Source: Anthoceros angustus
Taxonomy: Eukaryota > Streptophyta > Anthocerotopsida > Anthocerotales > Anthocerotaceae
Direction of reading: 5' to 3'
NCBI GenBank assembly: GCA_010909165.1
Contig: MU008150.1
Coordinates: 372,001-436,000 of the forward strand
DNA length: 64,000 nucleotides
Below the pieces are notes generated by a model that saw only the letters and a program-made list of their open reading frames with translations, made no database searches and was not told the origin of the DNA. The translations under genes and the position numbers were made by a program. Below, piece by piece: positions 34,563 through 48,787 of the stretch (within the stretch, counting starts at the first letter, position 1; every line of letters begins with the position of its first letter).

Positions 34563-35104
34563 AGTACATGAATCTCTTCGTAGAAAAGGTCTACTATCGT
34601 ATGATGAAGCACTCTTGTTGAAGAGGTGTATTTTTATTGGGTAGAAGAAAAGATAGAGATTAACCCATGAAACTACACCACTAGAGAAGAAAAACTCTAG
34701 AAGACGAGCTAGGCTCCAAGAGCTGTAATCCCAAGTGGAATCTCAAATCAAATTTCAGGTAAAACGAAAGAGAAACCCAAGGTACTTAGGTGGTGAAATG
34801 CATTTTATCCTCACCACGAAAAAAAGAAATGCATTTTATCTCATGTGAATTGAGTTAGGCTACCGTAGGGCCACGTGAGACTGCGCAGTAGCTAAGGCAG
34901 TCAATAGACTCATGCAAGAGGCATGGTCGTTGGTTAAAGAGCAGTTTGGCTGTTGGCAGCGCCTGCCGGCTCCTCTACTCTCCCGCTTCAGCAGCGTTAC
35001 CAGAACACGCGCGTCCTGCCAGTGCCTTCCCGGTCGGGGCAATCGGTCTGCCCTGCGCGGAAAGAAAAGCTCGAACGCCGACGCACGGACGTTTTCAGAT
35101 CTCG
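34563..35104. other. Spacer, nothing recognised
   Basis: Nothing beyond the 3' region of the H+-ATPase gene and the upstream region of the PAR1 gene is seen. Confidence 0.5.
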
Positions 35105-36048
35105 ATGGCTCATATGAGAGATCAATTGGCCTCCCTCCTCTTTTCCTTGCTGCTTGTCCAAGGCATCCACACCGCGCTCGGTAAGCGAGCCATGCGCTCT
35201 GAGATCTGAATTGGTGATGAACTTGTCCTGGTGCATGCAAGAGGTGGTTATCTCGCAAACTAACCCCTATCACCTGCAACCGCTTGCCTTTTCAGGCAAT
35301 CTTCAATGCGAAGATCTGCCCGTGGAGGATTGTGCGTTTGCGGTATCGTCCTCGGGGGCTCGATGCGTTCTTGAAAAGTATGTTGCTAAGGAGGGAGGCT
35401 CTCGTCTGGAATGTCAGGTGCGGTAGGCTAAGTGCTTGATTTGAGCAATTTCCCCTACGCAGTAACCTTTGTAATCCCGGCTGGTAACACAATTTGCCGA
35501 TCACGGCTGCATTTATGGCAGACCTCCATTATCATGGCCGAGAAGCGCTACGAGTGGATAGAATCAGATGAATGTGTGAAGTCCTGTGGCCTTGAGCGGA
35601 TGTCCTTTGGACTCTCCACCGATGCTCTTTTAGAGAATGAATTCACGCAGAAGCTATGCTCCTCCGCGTGTCAGCAAAGCTGTTCCAACATTGTCGATCT
35701 CTACACCAAACTTGCTGCCGGCGAAGGTGTGCATTGCAAATGTCCTGTTAATCTAATCAAGAACCTGATTAAATTAATAAGTTTTTCACCGGTATATATA
35801 TATTATTTTCCTTAGGTGTATATCTACCACACTTATGTAAAGCGCAAACGGAGAAAGAAAAGAGAAAGGAGGAAGTGAGCCTAAAATTAATTTCTGAAAA
35901 TGAAAAGTTGGTAGCCCAACCTCCCACTTCACCATCTTCCGAGGAGCCTAGCAAGGGAACAAGCCAAGGTGTTGCAGATGCTACCCCATGGACCACGCCT
36001 GCTCCAGCCCCATGGACCGCGACTGCTCCTGCACCAGCTCCTTACTAG
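35105..36048 (+). CDS. PAR1 family secreted Cys-rich protein
   Basis: Four exons, 35105-35180, 35296-35417, 35522-35726 and 35816-36048, encode 211 residues. All junctions are GT-AG and in frame. Exon 1 is a signal peptide (LASLLFSLLLVQGIHTALG). The PAR1 domain follows: CEDLPVEDCAFAVSSSGARC, then ESDECVKSCGLERMSFGLST, CSSACQQSCSNIVDLYTKL, and AAGEGVYLPHLC across the last junction. All expected Cys pairs are present. The tail is charged and then Pro/Ala/Trp-rich. PAR1 proteins were named from photoassimilate-responsive transcripts in tobacco, and their biochemical role is not established. Reading past the exon 3 donor gives a premature end, so the fourth exon is needed. ATG 35114 is an alternative start. 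Confidence 0.93.
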
Positions 36049-36856
36049 TTTTGAGTCCAATTTTTAGATGAAATTTCAGCTTGTAGTATGCAAGATTGTG
36101 TTATTTAATTTTGTATGACTACTGAAGAAGTGTTATCTTGACAAGAATTACTCATAGTCATACTAACAATCTTGTTTCTAATATATTTGGCTTTCATCTT
36201 GACAAGAATATTCATCTTTTTATTATCAATTTTAGTTCAAACCATATCAATCTAAATTTCAATTATTACACTAGATAAATTCTAATATGAAGTATAAAGG
36301 ATTGTATTTGCTTAATCTAGATAATTTTTCATGCTTTTAATTTTGGATGTCATATTTTGACAAGAGTTATCTAATGTTATGATATGATGATAATATTTAA
36401 TTAAAATTATTTTTTTCTATCAATATATTTATATAAATATAAAAATACATAATACCTAATAAATAACTTCTCTAATCTCTCTAGATATACTATTAAATAT
36501 ATATATATAATATAAAAATATTAAATATAATTAAGAATTTTAGGTCCTTGAAACTTCCATTTCACATTTCCACCTCTCTGGTAGGTGTGTAGGTTGTATG
36601 TGTTTGGGGTTAGCGCACATTTGATCAGAAAGTAAACAATATGTTAGGGATATAGGTCTGGACACAAGTCACACCAGCTGGAATCTCGGGTTTTGAAAGC
36701 TGAAGTTTAGGGAAGATATGTGAGCGGAATCGGCATGCGGGACAGGCAGAGGAATGAGGATGTTGTTGTGAAGTGAATGTCGGCTGATTTCCGTACGCTG
36801 TCGGCCAATGATCTGCGACATGGGCTGGGGATAAGAAAATGGACGGGACTGGCTAA

Positions 36857-36913
36857 GGTGCGGAGGTGCGGAGGTGCGGAGGTGCGGAGGTGCGGAGATG
36901 CGGAGATGCGGAG
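36857..36913. repeat. 9-bp minisatellite
   Basis: About six tandem copies of GGTGCGGAG, turning into GATGCGGAG at the right end. Confidence 0.9.
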
Positions 36914-37248
36914 AGAGAGCGGAGGTTGACGGGCCAGTGCCGCGCACGACTGCAAGTGCGCCGTGCCCTTTGTGCTGTCCGCAGCGAAGCAAGCGAAAAG
37001 CAGAGGACGAGCACCAGGGCAAACTCGTAGGAGTCCTGGAAAGCGAGGGCCTGACAGTGGCAGCAACAGCGGCTCATCCCTAACACACCGGCTTAACAAA
37101 GTGCTGGTCACACTTCACACCGGCCAACAAAAACCGGTCACCCTTAAAACCCGGTTAAGTTAACAAAGAGCGTGGTGAGGCAGACGGCGGCGGCGGGAGC
37201 GGGGGCGGCGCGCACCAAGCACCAAGCACCAAGCTCACGCACGGCGCG

Positions 37249-37300
37249 GGATGGAGGGATGGAGGGATGGAGGGATGGAGGGATGAAGGGATGAAGGGAT
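37249..37300. repeat. 8-bp minisatellite
   Basis: About six copies of GGATGGAG/GGATGAAG in tandem. Confidence 0.9.
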
Positions 37301-38315
37301 CGAGCAGAGCTTCGGTCGGCCTCCCATGGGCGCGCATGTTCCTGCATGTGCTCTGTGTGTTACCAATGTACTGTAAAGGCGCCACTCTCTCTCCTCTCCC
37401 CTCTCTCCTTCTCCCGCCGTAAATTTGTATGTACATACATATGTACATACAGTATACATATATGTACAGGGTATGTATGTACGTGGCAGGTGCTACAGGA
37501 AGCAACGACCGCGGTCCCGGGCGCCACTGACTCCAACGGCCCTGACACGTCCAGAATTAAATTTCCCGGTAGCCCGCCCTTCCCATGTGGCGTGCATTCA
37601 TAGCCCGCCGCTGCCTCCTCCACGTGAAGCCCTCCCGGCCTTCAAGCTTCTGTCACCACCTGCTCCTGTGTGCGCTCCGCCACTGCCCCCACTACGACAC
37701 CGCCTTAGGCCTACACGGCTTACTATAATAGTATTACGTACACATATTATTGTACCAACTTTGAGATCATTTTAATCGTAATTATTTAATCTTAATTATT
37801 TCAATGATAAGTATGGGCCTTTAAGTAATACATAATAAGTATGGGTTGTAATTAAGGTGTAATCACATTGTACAGCTATTATGCGACTTTCACTTTTTTA
37901 TATTTATGATTATATATCAATTTAGTATAAAACAATAAGTAACCTTATTAAGTCTCAAGTAAGTTCAACAAGTCGCTATCCTTTTGTGTTTTTCATTTCA
38001 AATTATTATGTACTTTTCCTTACGATGCCAATGCCTGTGTGATGTATATCCGATTCCTCTGTGTACGAAGAGATTGGAGGAAAGAATGAGAGGGCATTAT
38101 GGTTCATGACATTTCGATGAATCCAAGGCAGACGTGTCCGGTGATTTGATTTGATGAAGTCGGCTGGGAAGGGAAGGGGCGAGGGCGTGGGCCGTGGGCG
38201 TGGGCGGTTGTGAGGGGAAGTGACGGCCTGCCACTTGGCCCGGCGGGCTGGAAGGTGCGTGCAAGCAACGACGAACAATGTGGGCAGGCCCCGTGCGACG
38301 TGTGGGGCGAGCCCT

Positions 38316-38362
38316 GGCTCCCAGCCCAGGCTCCAGCCCAGGCTCCAGCCCAGGCTGCCCAA
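38316..38362. repeat. 12-bp minisatellite
   Basis: Three to four copies of CCAGCCCAGGCT in tandem. Confidence 0.85.
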
Positions 38363-39394
38363 CCGACCCAGCCTCCCGAACCTGCTACAGTTAATCCGGG
38401 GGTTCCGATGTGGTAACTTTGGGATAGAGACGTATCATCGGCGGAGTCACGTAAATATGGCCCCAGCCACGCGCCGTCCGCTCTCTTTGACAGAAGACAG
38501 AAGCGTCCTCGTGATATTAACGCTAATTTTAGGATAAGCACGGGGCCGCAGTTAGAGAGGTCGGGTTTGGCGGGCCCCACGGTAATCCTTGGTATGAAAA
38601 TGCTTCACGCCTGAGAGATCCAGGCTTTTCTTCGGTTCCTACAGTCTCGCCGTTCTTCGAGCTCCTTCTGCTCTTCGCGCTTGTCCTCTGCTCTGTTGCA
38701 GCCCTGGAGTGAGAGTCTGTTTGCGTTGCGCTGCGCCTGCGGCGACCTGTGCCCGCTGCCGGAGCCGGAGTCGGAGCCGGGGCCCCTGTTTCTGTGTTGC
38801 TGCGTCTTCTTGTGTGAAGGTGTGGAGAGTGGGCAGCCCTCGCTAACTAAGGTGAGGCTCGGAAGAGGAAGTGGATTTGCGTCCCGCCTCGTGGAGCCTG
38901 GGAGCACAGGGCGTCCTTGTTTGATTGCTTGTGTTGCTTTGCTGCCGGCCTGGTGCCCGGTGTTGCTCCCAATCGAGGCACGGGTTTTAGTTTCAAATTG
39001 GTGTTTGTCAAGATAGCTTGGTTGGATCCCACTTGTTGTGTTGCGCAACTGGTTTCGATCGATTCATGCTCGCGTGCTCCCGCTGCCTGATCCGTATGTC
39101 TGAGGGAGGGGTGTTGCGCGGTGGTAAGGAGAGGGTGGTGAGGGCGAGTTGTTCGCGGAGGTCCCGTGGCCTGTGACCCTGGCTTGTCCCGATTGTGGAT
39201 TGGCGGTGGTCCTTTCTTGCTTCGGTGTAGAGGTTGTTGTGCGGTGAAGCGCTTGCTTGATCGCTGGTTTTCATCTGTCGGTCGTCGTTGCTCTGTCCCG
39301 GGAATGCACGGTTGTTGGATGCTTCTGCTTCCCTTTTGACACGGCACCTATCTCTCGTTTGGATCGTGTTCAGACGCGACTGCACATTACAAAC

Positions 39395-40136
39395 ATGCAT
39401 GCTCCTAATCTTCTCAAGATAGTGCTGAAGCCCCGCAATATCGCGTCAGGGCCTTCAAGTCACTTGTCCAGCAGCAAGAAGGGGAAGGGAGGCAGTGAGA
39501 ACGGGTCGTGTGACAAGCAGCTCACGCGCTCATCATCCGATTCGGTATTGGCCGCGGGGCCTGCTGCGACAAAGATGGCCTGCTTGTGTGCTCCAACGAA
39601 GCATGCAGGCTCGTTCCGGTGCAGGCTTCATCGTGCCGGCCAGACGCAATGGGCCAGTCATGGGTATCCGGCGCAGGCTACAGTGTCTAAGCCCGACAAG
39701 GAGAAGCTGAGGCGGGAGACGCAAGCAAACTCAGCTTCCGTCAGCATCTTGGATTTGGAGCGGCCCAGCCGAAGTGACAAGAAACGAGCGCCTACCACCT
39801 TTCGCTCCGCTTCTCTCTCACCTCCCGCCAGTCCTGAAGGACGTCCCAGCAGGTTGAGCAGAGTTGTGGTGGCTGATTCTGTCGACGAGGGTGCCGTACC
39901 GGGTTACAAGAAAGTGTCCGTGGCGTCGACTGCCGAGTAAGTATCCATCTCCAGTGATGGCTTGGGTCAGGTTATTTGCATGGCCAAGCTTATTCTTCCG
40001 AGAGTTTTGGTTGCAAGGGCTTTTCATCATAGCATGCCTGTTTCCTTTCAGGAGCTCTGTTACAGGAGGTTTTTCCAAATGCCTTGCGAGAAGCGGAGCA
40101 TCTTCATCTGGGGTATCCGAAACCCTTGTGAGGTGA
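39395..40136 (+). CDS. Plant serine-rich protein with CLCAPTxHxGSFRCRLH motif
   Basis: Two exons, 39395-39936 and 40052-40136, give 208 residues. The core motif ACLCAPTKHAGSFRCRLHR (about residues 65-83) is the signature of a plant-specific Ser-rich protein family of unknown function. The rest is basic and Ser/Pro-rich, including RPSRLSRVVVADS. The donor GA|GTAAGTATCC and acceptor TTTCCTTTCAG|GAG are both strong and keep the frame. If the intron is retained, translation stops at TAA 39938-39940 after 181 residues. The start is the first ATG after the presumed leader intron. Nuclear location is plausible but not shown. Confidence 0.75.
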
Positions 40137-41087
40137 AGCATCCGCGACACATCCGACACGGGGAATAGAATAGGCAGGCTGAAAGATTTCTGTCGCTGCT
40201 CTCCGGATTGTCACAGTCTGGAAATTTTGTACATTCTTTTTTGAGTTGTCCGGAACGGACTTGTACAGATTCAGGATATTTGATTCAGTATCACTTGTCT
40301 TGCGCTAGACTCTTCTTAGATGAAGTGTGCAGTCAAAGACTAGGGTTGAATTGCGGTAGACACGCAACTGTCGAATAGACAGAAAGAGACTACCCGAAGG
40401 GTAGATAGCTATGATGCAGAGGAGCGTTTACCAGTTGGTACAAGGAACGGTTGACTCCTGTCCCTATGCCTTGTCCTGATGGCAGTACATTTTAATTCCA
40501 TGCCGGTACCTACACAACTGGTTTCACTCAAACACTAGTTCACGAGGCTTGTATGCTTACCGCACTGTATAACAACTGTCTCCAATTTTTCACACTTCGG
40601 ACACCCTGTGGCAGCTGGACGGAGTTAACATCTAGATCGATACGAACACCCCAGCACAGAGTAGCAAATGATGCAACGCACGTCAGCGATTCTGATATTT
40701 CTTGTCTCCAGATGACGGAGACTGAACAAGTTGGACATCCATCGTGCTCACACAGTCGTGTGGCACACACTTCCGTAAAAGTTCCAAGACTTATCTCCAG
40801 TGTCCAAATCCCCGATACACAGAAGCTCCAACAAGATGGAAGCCAAAACATTTCAGGGCCCACACAATGTGCCAAGCACAACAATGTAGAGCCCACATAT
40901 AATTTGCCAGCAACACCATACCAATACTAGACATATCATACTAAAAGTGAATGAAGCGTTCCAAATACGAAACTCGTATCACATGTAGTAGTAGATTCTG
41001 TGCCAGGTGGACCTTCATTGGCAAACGGCGGACATAATTGGCGGTATCGGCCTCCAGTAACAGGTGCGAGGGTTTTTCCACCATACC
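40137..41087. other. 3' flanks of two convergent genes
   Basis: It holds the 3' regions of the Ser-rich gene (plus) and of the ubiquitin-RUB gene (minus). No other gene is seen. Frames at 40540-40930 on both strands overlap each other and have no domain. Confidence 0.5.
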
Positions 41088-42852
<1,765 letters not shown>

Positions 42853-45029
42853 ATGCCTGTGGTGGAGAGTGGAGCCCCAGGGCCGAGCCCGGGCTCCGTG
42901 CCCTTCTCTACGGTGACGAGTTCGCGGAAGGAGAAGAAGAAGCAGGCGAAGGAGGAGCGGGATCGGCTGAAGCAGGCGGAGAAGAAGAAGCGGCGGCTGG
43001 AGAAGGCGCTGGCCACGGCCGCGGCCATCCGGACGGAGCTGGAGAAGAAGAAGCAGCGGAGGAAAGAGGAGGAGCAGCGGCTGGATGAGGAAGGCGCGGC
43101 CTTGGCGGAGGCCGTGGCATTGCAGGTGCTGGTGGACGAAGACTCCGACTGCCTCGGCAGGCTGCAGCAGGGGGGCCGGGACGATAAGGTAGAGAGTAGC
43201 AGTAGTTTGTCCGGCGGATCTGCGGACAAGACTACCTCGGAGAGTGGGGGAGGGTGCCTCGGGGTGCGGAGGCGGGAGCCCGGCCAGCTGCAGCAGCATG
43301 CCGGGGTTAAGAGGCATGGCAGCGTCAAGTACTCCATCAGCGGGGAGAGCACCTCGCGGGAGAGGGATATGGAGTGGCGGAGCGAGTGGAAGGGAGTAGA
43401 TCAGATGCGGAATGGGCACGGTGGCGGCTCCGAGGCGGACGCCGATGTGGAGGTGGAGGCGGAGGCGGAGTCGGTCCAGGGTGCGGACGCGGACGCGGAC
43501 GCGGACGGGGACGGGGACGCGGACGCGGGCTTGTGGCAAGTTAATCTAAGCAGTGCGGAGGAGAGGGCGAGGGCGTCCAATGAGCGAGCCACGGCTGCGG
43601 AGGTGGCTGCTGGGCTCGCTGCGGCCCAGGCTGTCGCAGCTCTGCGGATTGCGGAAGAGGCAAGAGCCGAAGCCGAGGCTGCCAAAAAGGCAGCGGAAGC
43701 GGCAATGAATGAAGCTCTTGATCGCCGAGATAGCCACCTCAAGCAGGATTTCCTTGATGAGGTGTGTGTCTTTTCACATGGCTGCCGACTGCACTCCCTG
43801 CCTATCACGCTCACTACCTTCCTAGTTCCCTTGTTCAGGGGTCGTTTTGTGGGATGCAGACTGTAGTTACGGGCAGCGCTGTGTGGCTGTTTTATGGCAT
43901 GGGTCCAGCTGGCTGTTCCGAGGCTTGATGGACCAACATCCTGTGTTCGGGATATGTCCTCCCTTGTAGCCTTTTTGCATTGTGTCGTTTACGTTCATGG
44001 TTGCTGCCATGCTGAAAGGTGTCTTGGGGAGAGTGTAATGTGTGTAGGATTCTCGGTGTGCTTTTACAGAGTTGAACTACAGTTATAGCTTTGATGAGAA
44101 CACATCATATCTTCTACCAGGTTATGATACTATCTATGCTTTAGGTATTTATTTGTGTTCATTGCTTTCTTCTCTTTGCAGTACAAGAAATTGCTTGGAT
44201 GCAACTAGCACATGTGGAAAGCTTGGATCGCTAGGGAAGATGGACCCAGCTTCCTTGAAGCATTCTGGACCACATGTTTCCTAACTGACCCCAATGGCAA
44301 AGCTGAGTTGAAGCATACCTAGGCATGAGACTTACTATTCTTGAAATATTCTGTCAACGTTTGGTGGGCTGAGTTTGAACTAATGGAAAAGGGGGCTTTT
44401 TGTCATTCTTGTCTGAGTCTGTACTACAGCATGTGTTGTCGGTTGAAGTGGTAGCACCACCTATCGTCACTTTTGCATAGCTGCAGCGTCTGATTTTGTC
44501 CAGAATATTCATGCACTTAGATGTGATATAACTGTCGCATGTTGGTTGCCCTCTTGGTCTTCTGCTATTTGGGAATGAGCGCATGAGTCAGGACGTGGAC
44601 CAGGAACAGCCTCTTGCACATATGTTTTTCTGCCACTATTTTTCTGCTTAAGACATCTGAACTGACCAGCTAGAGACTGCATCTGTCTTCGTGCTTGAAC
44701 ATTTGAGTTTGATGATGATGGCTAACTCCCTTCCTCGTTGCTCTTAACAGAGCAAAGCGCAACCAAGAAGCGTTGAGAAGGAGAGGGATGAGCTGAAGGC
44801 ACGCCTGGAGGAGACAGAGCGAAAACTGAAGGAGAAGACAAGGCGAGTGTCGGAGCTTGAACAAAACCTTGAAGAGGTAACCAAGTATCTGGTGAAATTC
44901 AAAGCCATGGTTGAAGGCACTAAGGGTGATAATAATGCTAGCTGTGATGGTCTCAAGGAGAACAGCAACTATGCAGAAGGGAGTGACGTTACTCCTGCCG
45001 AGTCTGTGGGCGGAACAGTTGATGAGTAG
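42853..45029 (+). CDS. Plant coiled-coil protein of unknown function
   Basis: Exons 42853-43761 and 44751-45029 join in frame (395 residues). The N-terminal part is strongly charged: KEKKKQAKEERDRLKQAEKK, then RRLEKALATAAAIRTELEKK, then RLDEEGAALAEAVALQVL and DEDSD. I believe this block is conserved among uncharacterised plant proteins. The middle is acidic, with a run of Asp-Ala repeats (ADADADADGDGDADA). An Ala/Glu-rich helix follows. Exon 2 is another coiled coil (KERDELKARLEETERKLKEK). The start is the first ATG in frame. An alternative acceptor at about 44181 would add YKKLLGCN and stop, giving a shorter form. Confidence 0.65.
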
Positions 45030-45440
45030 TCCTTAAACATCCGAGGGGAAGGTGATACAGCTGATGCGGCTGCTGATTCAACTGGATGTGTCAGAACCTC
45101 AGAAACTCGTATAGTAATAAGATTCTTTGGAAAGAAGGACCTCCCGACTCGAATTCAGGTTCCAGCCAAGGGTTTTTTTTGCGTGATATTTAAAGTGTGG
45201 GAAGTGGTGCCGTCAAAGCTGTACGCAGTTGCAACAGGCACCATGAACTGGAGAAACTCTTGCGCATTTTAGAGAATTTTTAGTAGAGCTCTCAAGCGAT
45301 CCTTTCCAGTGTCATCCCGGTCTCTCCCTCTCTCGCAAGAGGAGCACTGTATGGTCGTCGGAGAGCCCTCATAGATGGCTGAATTTTGGTTTCTTGCACT
45401 GTAGATCTATGAATTCCGACCTTCCTGATGCTTCTCAAGT
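45030..45440. other. 3' flank, nothing recognised
   Basis: Probably the 3' untranslated region of the coiled-coil gene, lying tail-to-tail with the small minus-strand frame. Confidence 0.4.
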
Positions 45441-45725
45441 TCAGTTCCTGAGGTTTCTGCTGGGCCGACCCCTGGTTACAAGATTGCCGCCCCATCCAGA
45501 GCAGTGAGGTAGATCTGTGAAGACTCTTTGTAGATAATTCGAGGTTGCTTTCCTCTTCTTACCAATCACATGCTGTTGCACCATGTCCTGTAAAGACAGT
45601 CCGAGATGTGTCCTTATCTGGGCTAACTTTTTGCGCTTGCTCTCTTGGATCTCTGAATCCGAAAGCTGGGAAAGCAGCCCGGCCATCCACGTTGGAGCTT
45701 GCTCTGCTTGCCTGATACCGGACAT
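45441..45725 (-). CDS. Small open frame, 94 residues, unrecognised
   Basis: It starts with ATG (MSGIRQAEQAPTWMAGLL) and reads as a plausible helical basic protein (SDSEIQESKRKKLAQIRTHL, GKKRKATSNYLQRVF). No family is recognised. It lies antisense just downstream of the coiled-coil gene and could be the last exon of a minus-strand gene or a chance frame. Confidence 0.3.
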   Translation of the reverse strand: MSGIRQAEQAPTWMAGLLSQLSDSEIQESKRKKLAQIRTHLGLSLQDMVQQHVIGKKRKATSNYLQRVFTDLPHCSGWGGNLVTRGRPSRNLRN

Positions 45726-46411
45726 TCATGGGTAGAAAACTACTATAAGGTACTCTTCATCTCAAAAAAGTTGCCCCTCTCTAAATTCTCCATCTGCGCA
45801 GCAACGGATGGTCGGCGGTGAGGGGCATGAATCGTGAATGACGTCCTTCAAGCTTACGCCGCGTGTGAGATGGGGACTTGTGTCAAGAAATTGCCAGTTC
45901 GGTTTCAATTGCAATAAATCATCCTGTATCAGATTTCTCAATCAGCAGACTTTTCGTTAGACCCTTGTTTTGAATCGTTCCATTTTGTCCATCCGCGTCC
46001 TCCGCGTGCGCCCTCCCTCCTGCCCCCAGTAGATAGGTGCTGGCAACCTCCTGCAACATTTTAAAGCGTGTTTCCGCGCCTCTTCTTTCGCCCCTGCGCT
46101 CGCGCTCCGCACTGTCCATCATCTCCTGCGCCTGGTCGTGGGTTGGAGCTTCTCTCGGCCAAATCTCCTATTCTTTCTGTCGCTGTGATTTGTCGGAGGA
46201 GCTCGGCTGGATCCTGTCACAGGGAGGGTACAATGCAGCCTGCGCCTGTCTCCAACATTGTCGATTGCGGTTCGAGACGATCTCGTGCATTATTCTCTAC
46301 GGTTTGCACTCTGCGCTTGCTTCCGCTCCCTTGTGGCTGATTTCTCTGCATTGCTGTCCAACAGGATCGGGATTCCAAGGTTTGGACACAACTCTGATCC
46401 GGATCCGCGGA
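45726..46411. other. Leader/promoter region of the glucanase gene
   Basis: The frame of the glucanase is open upstream of its ATG, but the signal peptide fixes the start at 46412. No other gene is seen. Confidence 0.5.
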
Positions 46412-48147
46412 ATGGTGAGTTCGAGGAGTTCGGCGTGGATTTGTGTGCTGTTCGTGGTGCTGGCGACGCTACCACTGTGCTCAGCGCAGGCTATTGGTAT
46501 GAACTGGGGAACTATTGCTACGCGGCCACTACCAGCGAAGTCGGTCATTCAGCTCCTCAAGGACAACAACTTCACAAAAGTGAAGCTTTTCGATGCGGAT
46601 GAGAAAGTGCTCACCGCTCTTGAAGGGAGTGGCCTCGAAGTGATGGTAGCGGCTCCTAATGATATGCTTCAAACTCTGCAGAGCCTTAATAAGGCCAGGG
46701 ATTGGGTGAAGTACAATGTGTCTTTGTACAGACAAAATAACAGAGTGAACATTGCGTAAGCTTTGAATTTTCCTTGCGTGCTTTCCATTGTCGACTTCTC
46801 CTCACGCCTCTTCAGGCCCTTGGGAATTGCTTTACTTTCAGGCTTGTGTGAAGTGAGAGCACGGAGTAGTTTGCTGGTTAAGTAGCTTCCGTGCTTGTGT
46901 TTCTGGCCTGTTTGCTAGCTTTCACTTCAATGCGAATTGAGTTTCTTGTTTTGCGTGAGATAGGTAGGTGGATCCTTCCTGTTCAGATCTTGTTCTCATC
47001 TTCTACATGTTTTTTTCTTTGTAGGTATGCTGCAATAGGGAACGAGCCATTTTTGGCAGGCTATAACGGCAGTTTTGTAGAATTGGTCCTACCTGCCCTG
47101 CAGAATGTGCAGCAGGCTATCATAGAGGCGAAGTTGCAAGATGTTGTGAAGGTTGTGGTGCCCATGAATGCTGACGTGCTGTCAGACAAGTCAAATCTTC
47201 CTAGTCAAACAATATTCAAGGACCAGTATATTTATCTTATGACAAAGATAGTTTCACTGCTCAACAATCAAGGGTCCCCTTTCATCGTCAATCTCTACCC
47301 GTATTTGAGTCTCGTAGGGAATCCTGATTTTCCGAAGGATTTCGCATTCTTCAGTGGTGACAGCAGTGCTGCTTTTTCCGATGGAGACTACAGGTACACA
47401 AATGTGCTGGAGGCCAGCATTGACTCGGTTGCAAATGCCCTGGCTAGTGTGGGAGCACCTAATATGCCCATAGTCTTGGGAGAAGTTGGTTGGCCTACAG
47501 ACGGTGAACTGAGTGCAACTGTTGACAATGCCAAGATATTCAATCAAGGTTTACTCAATCACTTCTTGCAGCTGAAGGGCACTCCTAGGCACCCCAATAC
47601 TTTTTTTGACTTCTACCTTTTCGGACTTCTTGACGAAGATGCAAAGAGTATTTTGCCTGGCAACTTCGAAAGACACTGGGGTATTTTTGACAATGCTGGA
47701 CAGACGAAATACTCGCTTGACTTATCAGGCCGAGGCTTGAACGTTCCTCTTGCTAGTGCTCATGTGCAGTTTCTGGGTAAGAAGTGGTGTGTTGTGAAAG
47801 ATTCCACCACGAGCACGGGTTTACAAGAAAACCTCAATTATGCGTGCGCTAACGGTGCAGATTGTACAGTCATAGCAGATGGAGGGTCCTGCCATGACTT
47901 GCCACTGGCAGGTATGGCCTCTTTCGCCTTCAACAGCTATTATCAAGCACAGGGTCAGCTGGACGCAGCTTGCAATTTTCAGAATTTGGCAACTGTCACA
48001 ACCACTAACCCAAACTTGACTTATAACTGTAACTTCACGCTAGCTATATCTACGTCTTCCAGCGGTTCATCGATTTCAGGGGTATCCAACTGTATGTATG
48101 CAGTGTTGGGGGTATTATTGGTGCTTGCTGTCCAGCTTCAGGTCTAG
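46412..48147 (+). CDS. Glucan endo-1,3-beta-glucosidase, GH17 with X8 (CBM43) domain and GPI-type tail
   Basis: Exons 46412-46755 and 47025-48147 encode 488 residues. The order is: signal peptide (about 1-26, ending LPLCSAQ), GH17 domain from AIGMNWGTIATRPLP, then X8 domain (KKWCVVKD ... NYACANGADC ... GGSCHDLP ... CNF, about 365-450), then a Ser-rich linker and a hydrophobic C-terminus typical of GPI anchoring. Catalytic residues: Glu122 (AAIGNEPF, acid/base) and Glu268 (VLGEVGWPTDG, nucleophile). FERHWGIFDNAGQTKYSLDL closes the barrel. Such proteins cleave or remodel callose at the cell surface and plasmodesmata. The junction splits the Ala codon in NIAYAAIG. The first intron is GT-AG at the usual family position. 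Confidence 0.96.
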
Positions 48148-48179
48148 CAGTGCACATAGCGTCATCCAGCCTTTTTTTC

Positions 48180-48660
48180 CTGCCTTCACTCGTGCTGGAT
48201 CATCACATCGTAAGCTATCAGTGATGTGCCTTCGACTGCTCGTGTGACCTATCTTCACAGTCCATCTTCTGAGGCATCCCACTCTGGGGCAGCTCATTTT
48301 GTCACTCTATTTACGACTAGCTCCAGTGTAGCAAATGTCCGGCATGCAGCCAACATGTGACGGTGTGTCTAGATTATGCCTTGCTCTCCTCCGTCATCGG
48401 CATGATGGATAAGCCAAGGTTATGCCCTGCCTTCACGCGTGCTGGGTCATACCGTAAATTATCTGTGATGCGTGACTTCGAATGCTGGTGCGACCTACCT
48501 TCATAGTCCACCATCTCACCCATCCACCCACTCTGGGGCAGCTGATTTTGTCACTCGATGTACGAGAAGCTCCAGTGTAGCAAATGTCTGTCATGCAGCC
48601 TACACATAGCGGTGTCTAGATTATTCCTTGCTCTCCTCTGTCATCGGCATGAAGGATAAA
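48180..48660. repeat. 247-bp tandem duplication downstream of the glucanase
   Basis: CTGCCTTCACTCGTGCTGG at 48180 and CTGCCTTCACGCGTGCTGG at 48427 begin two diverged copies that both end near GTCATCGGCATGA. It covers the probable 3' untranslated region of the glucanase gene. Confidence 0.85.
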
Positions 48661-48787
48661 GCTTTTGCCTGAGACGCTTGCATTTCGAGGAACACTGGCG
48701 TATCTGATGAAGCAACTGTTAGGGTTTTCGGAGCCTCTGACCTGACTCCTGCTTACTTTCGTCTGATATTTACATGACAAGGGATTT

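Larger units (their letters stand above)
36049..39394. other. Intergenic with simple repeats and leader of the next gene
   Basis: 36.05-36.6 kb is very AT-rich. The rest holds minisatellites (annotated separately) and GC-rich patches with overlapping frames on both strands but no domains. 38.6-39.39 kb probably is the 5' leader of the Ser-rich gene, with a possible leader intron from GTGAGG at about 38851 to CAG near 39372. Confidence 0.45.
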
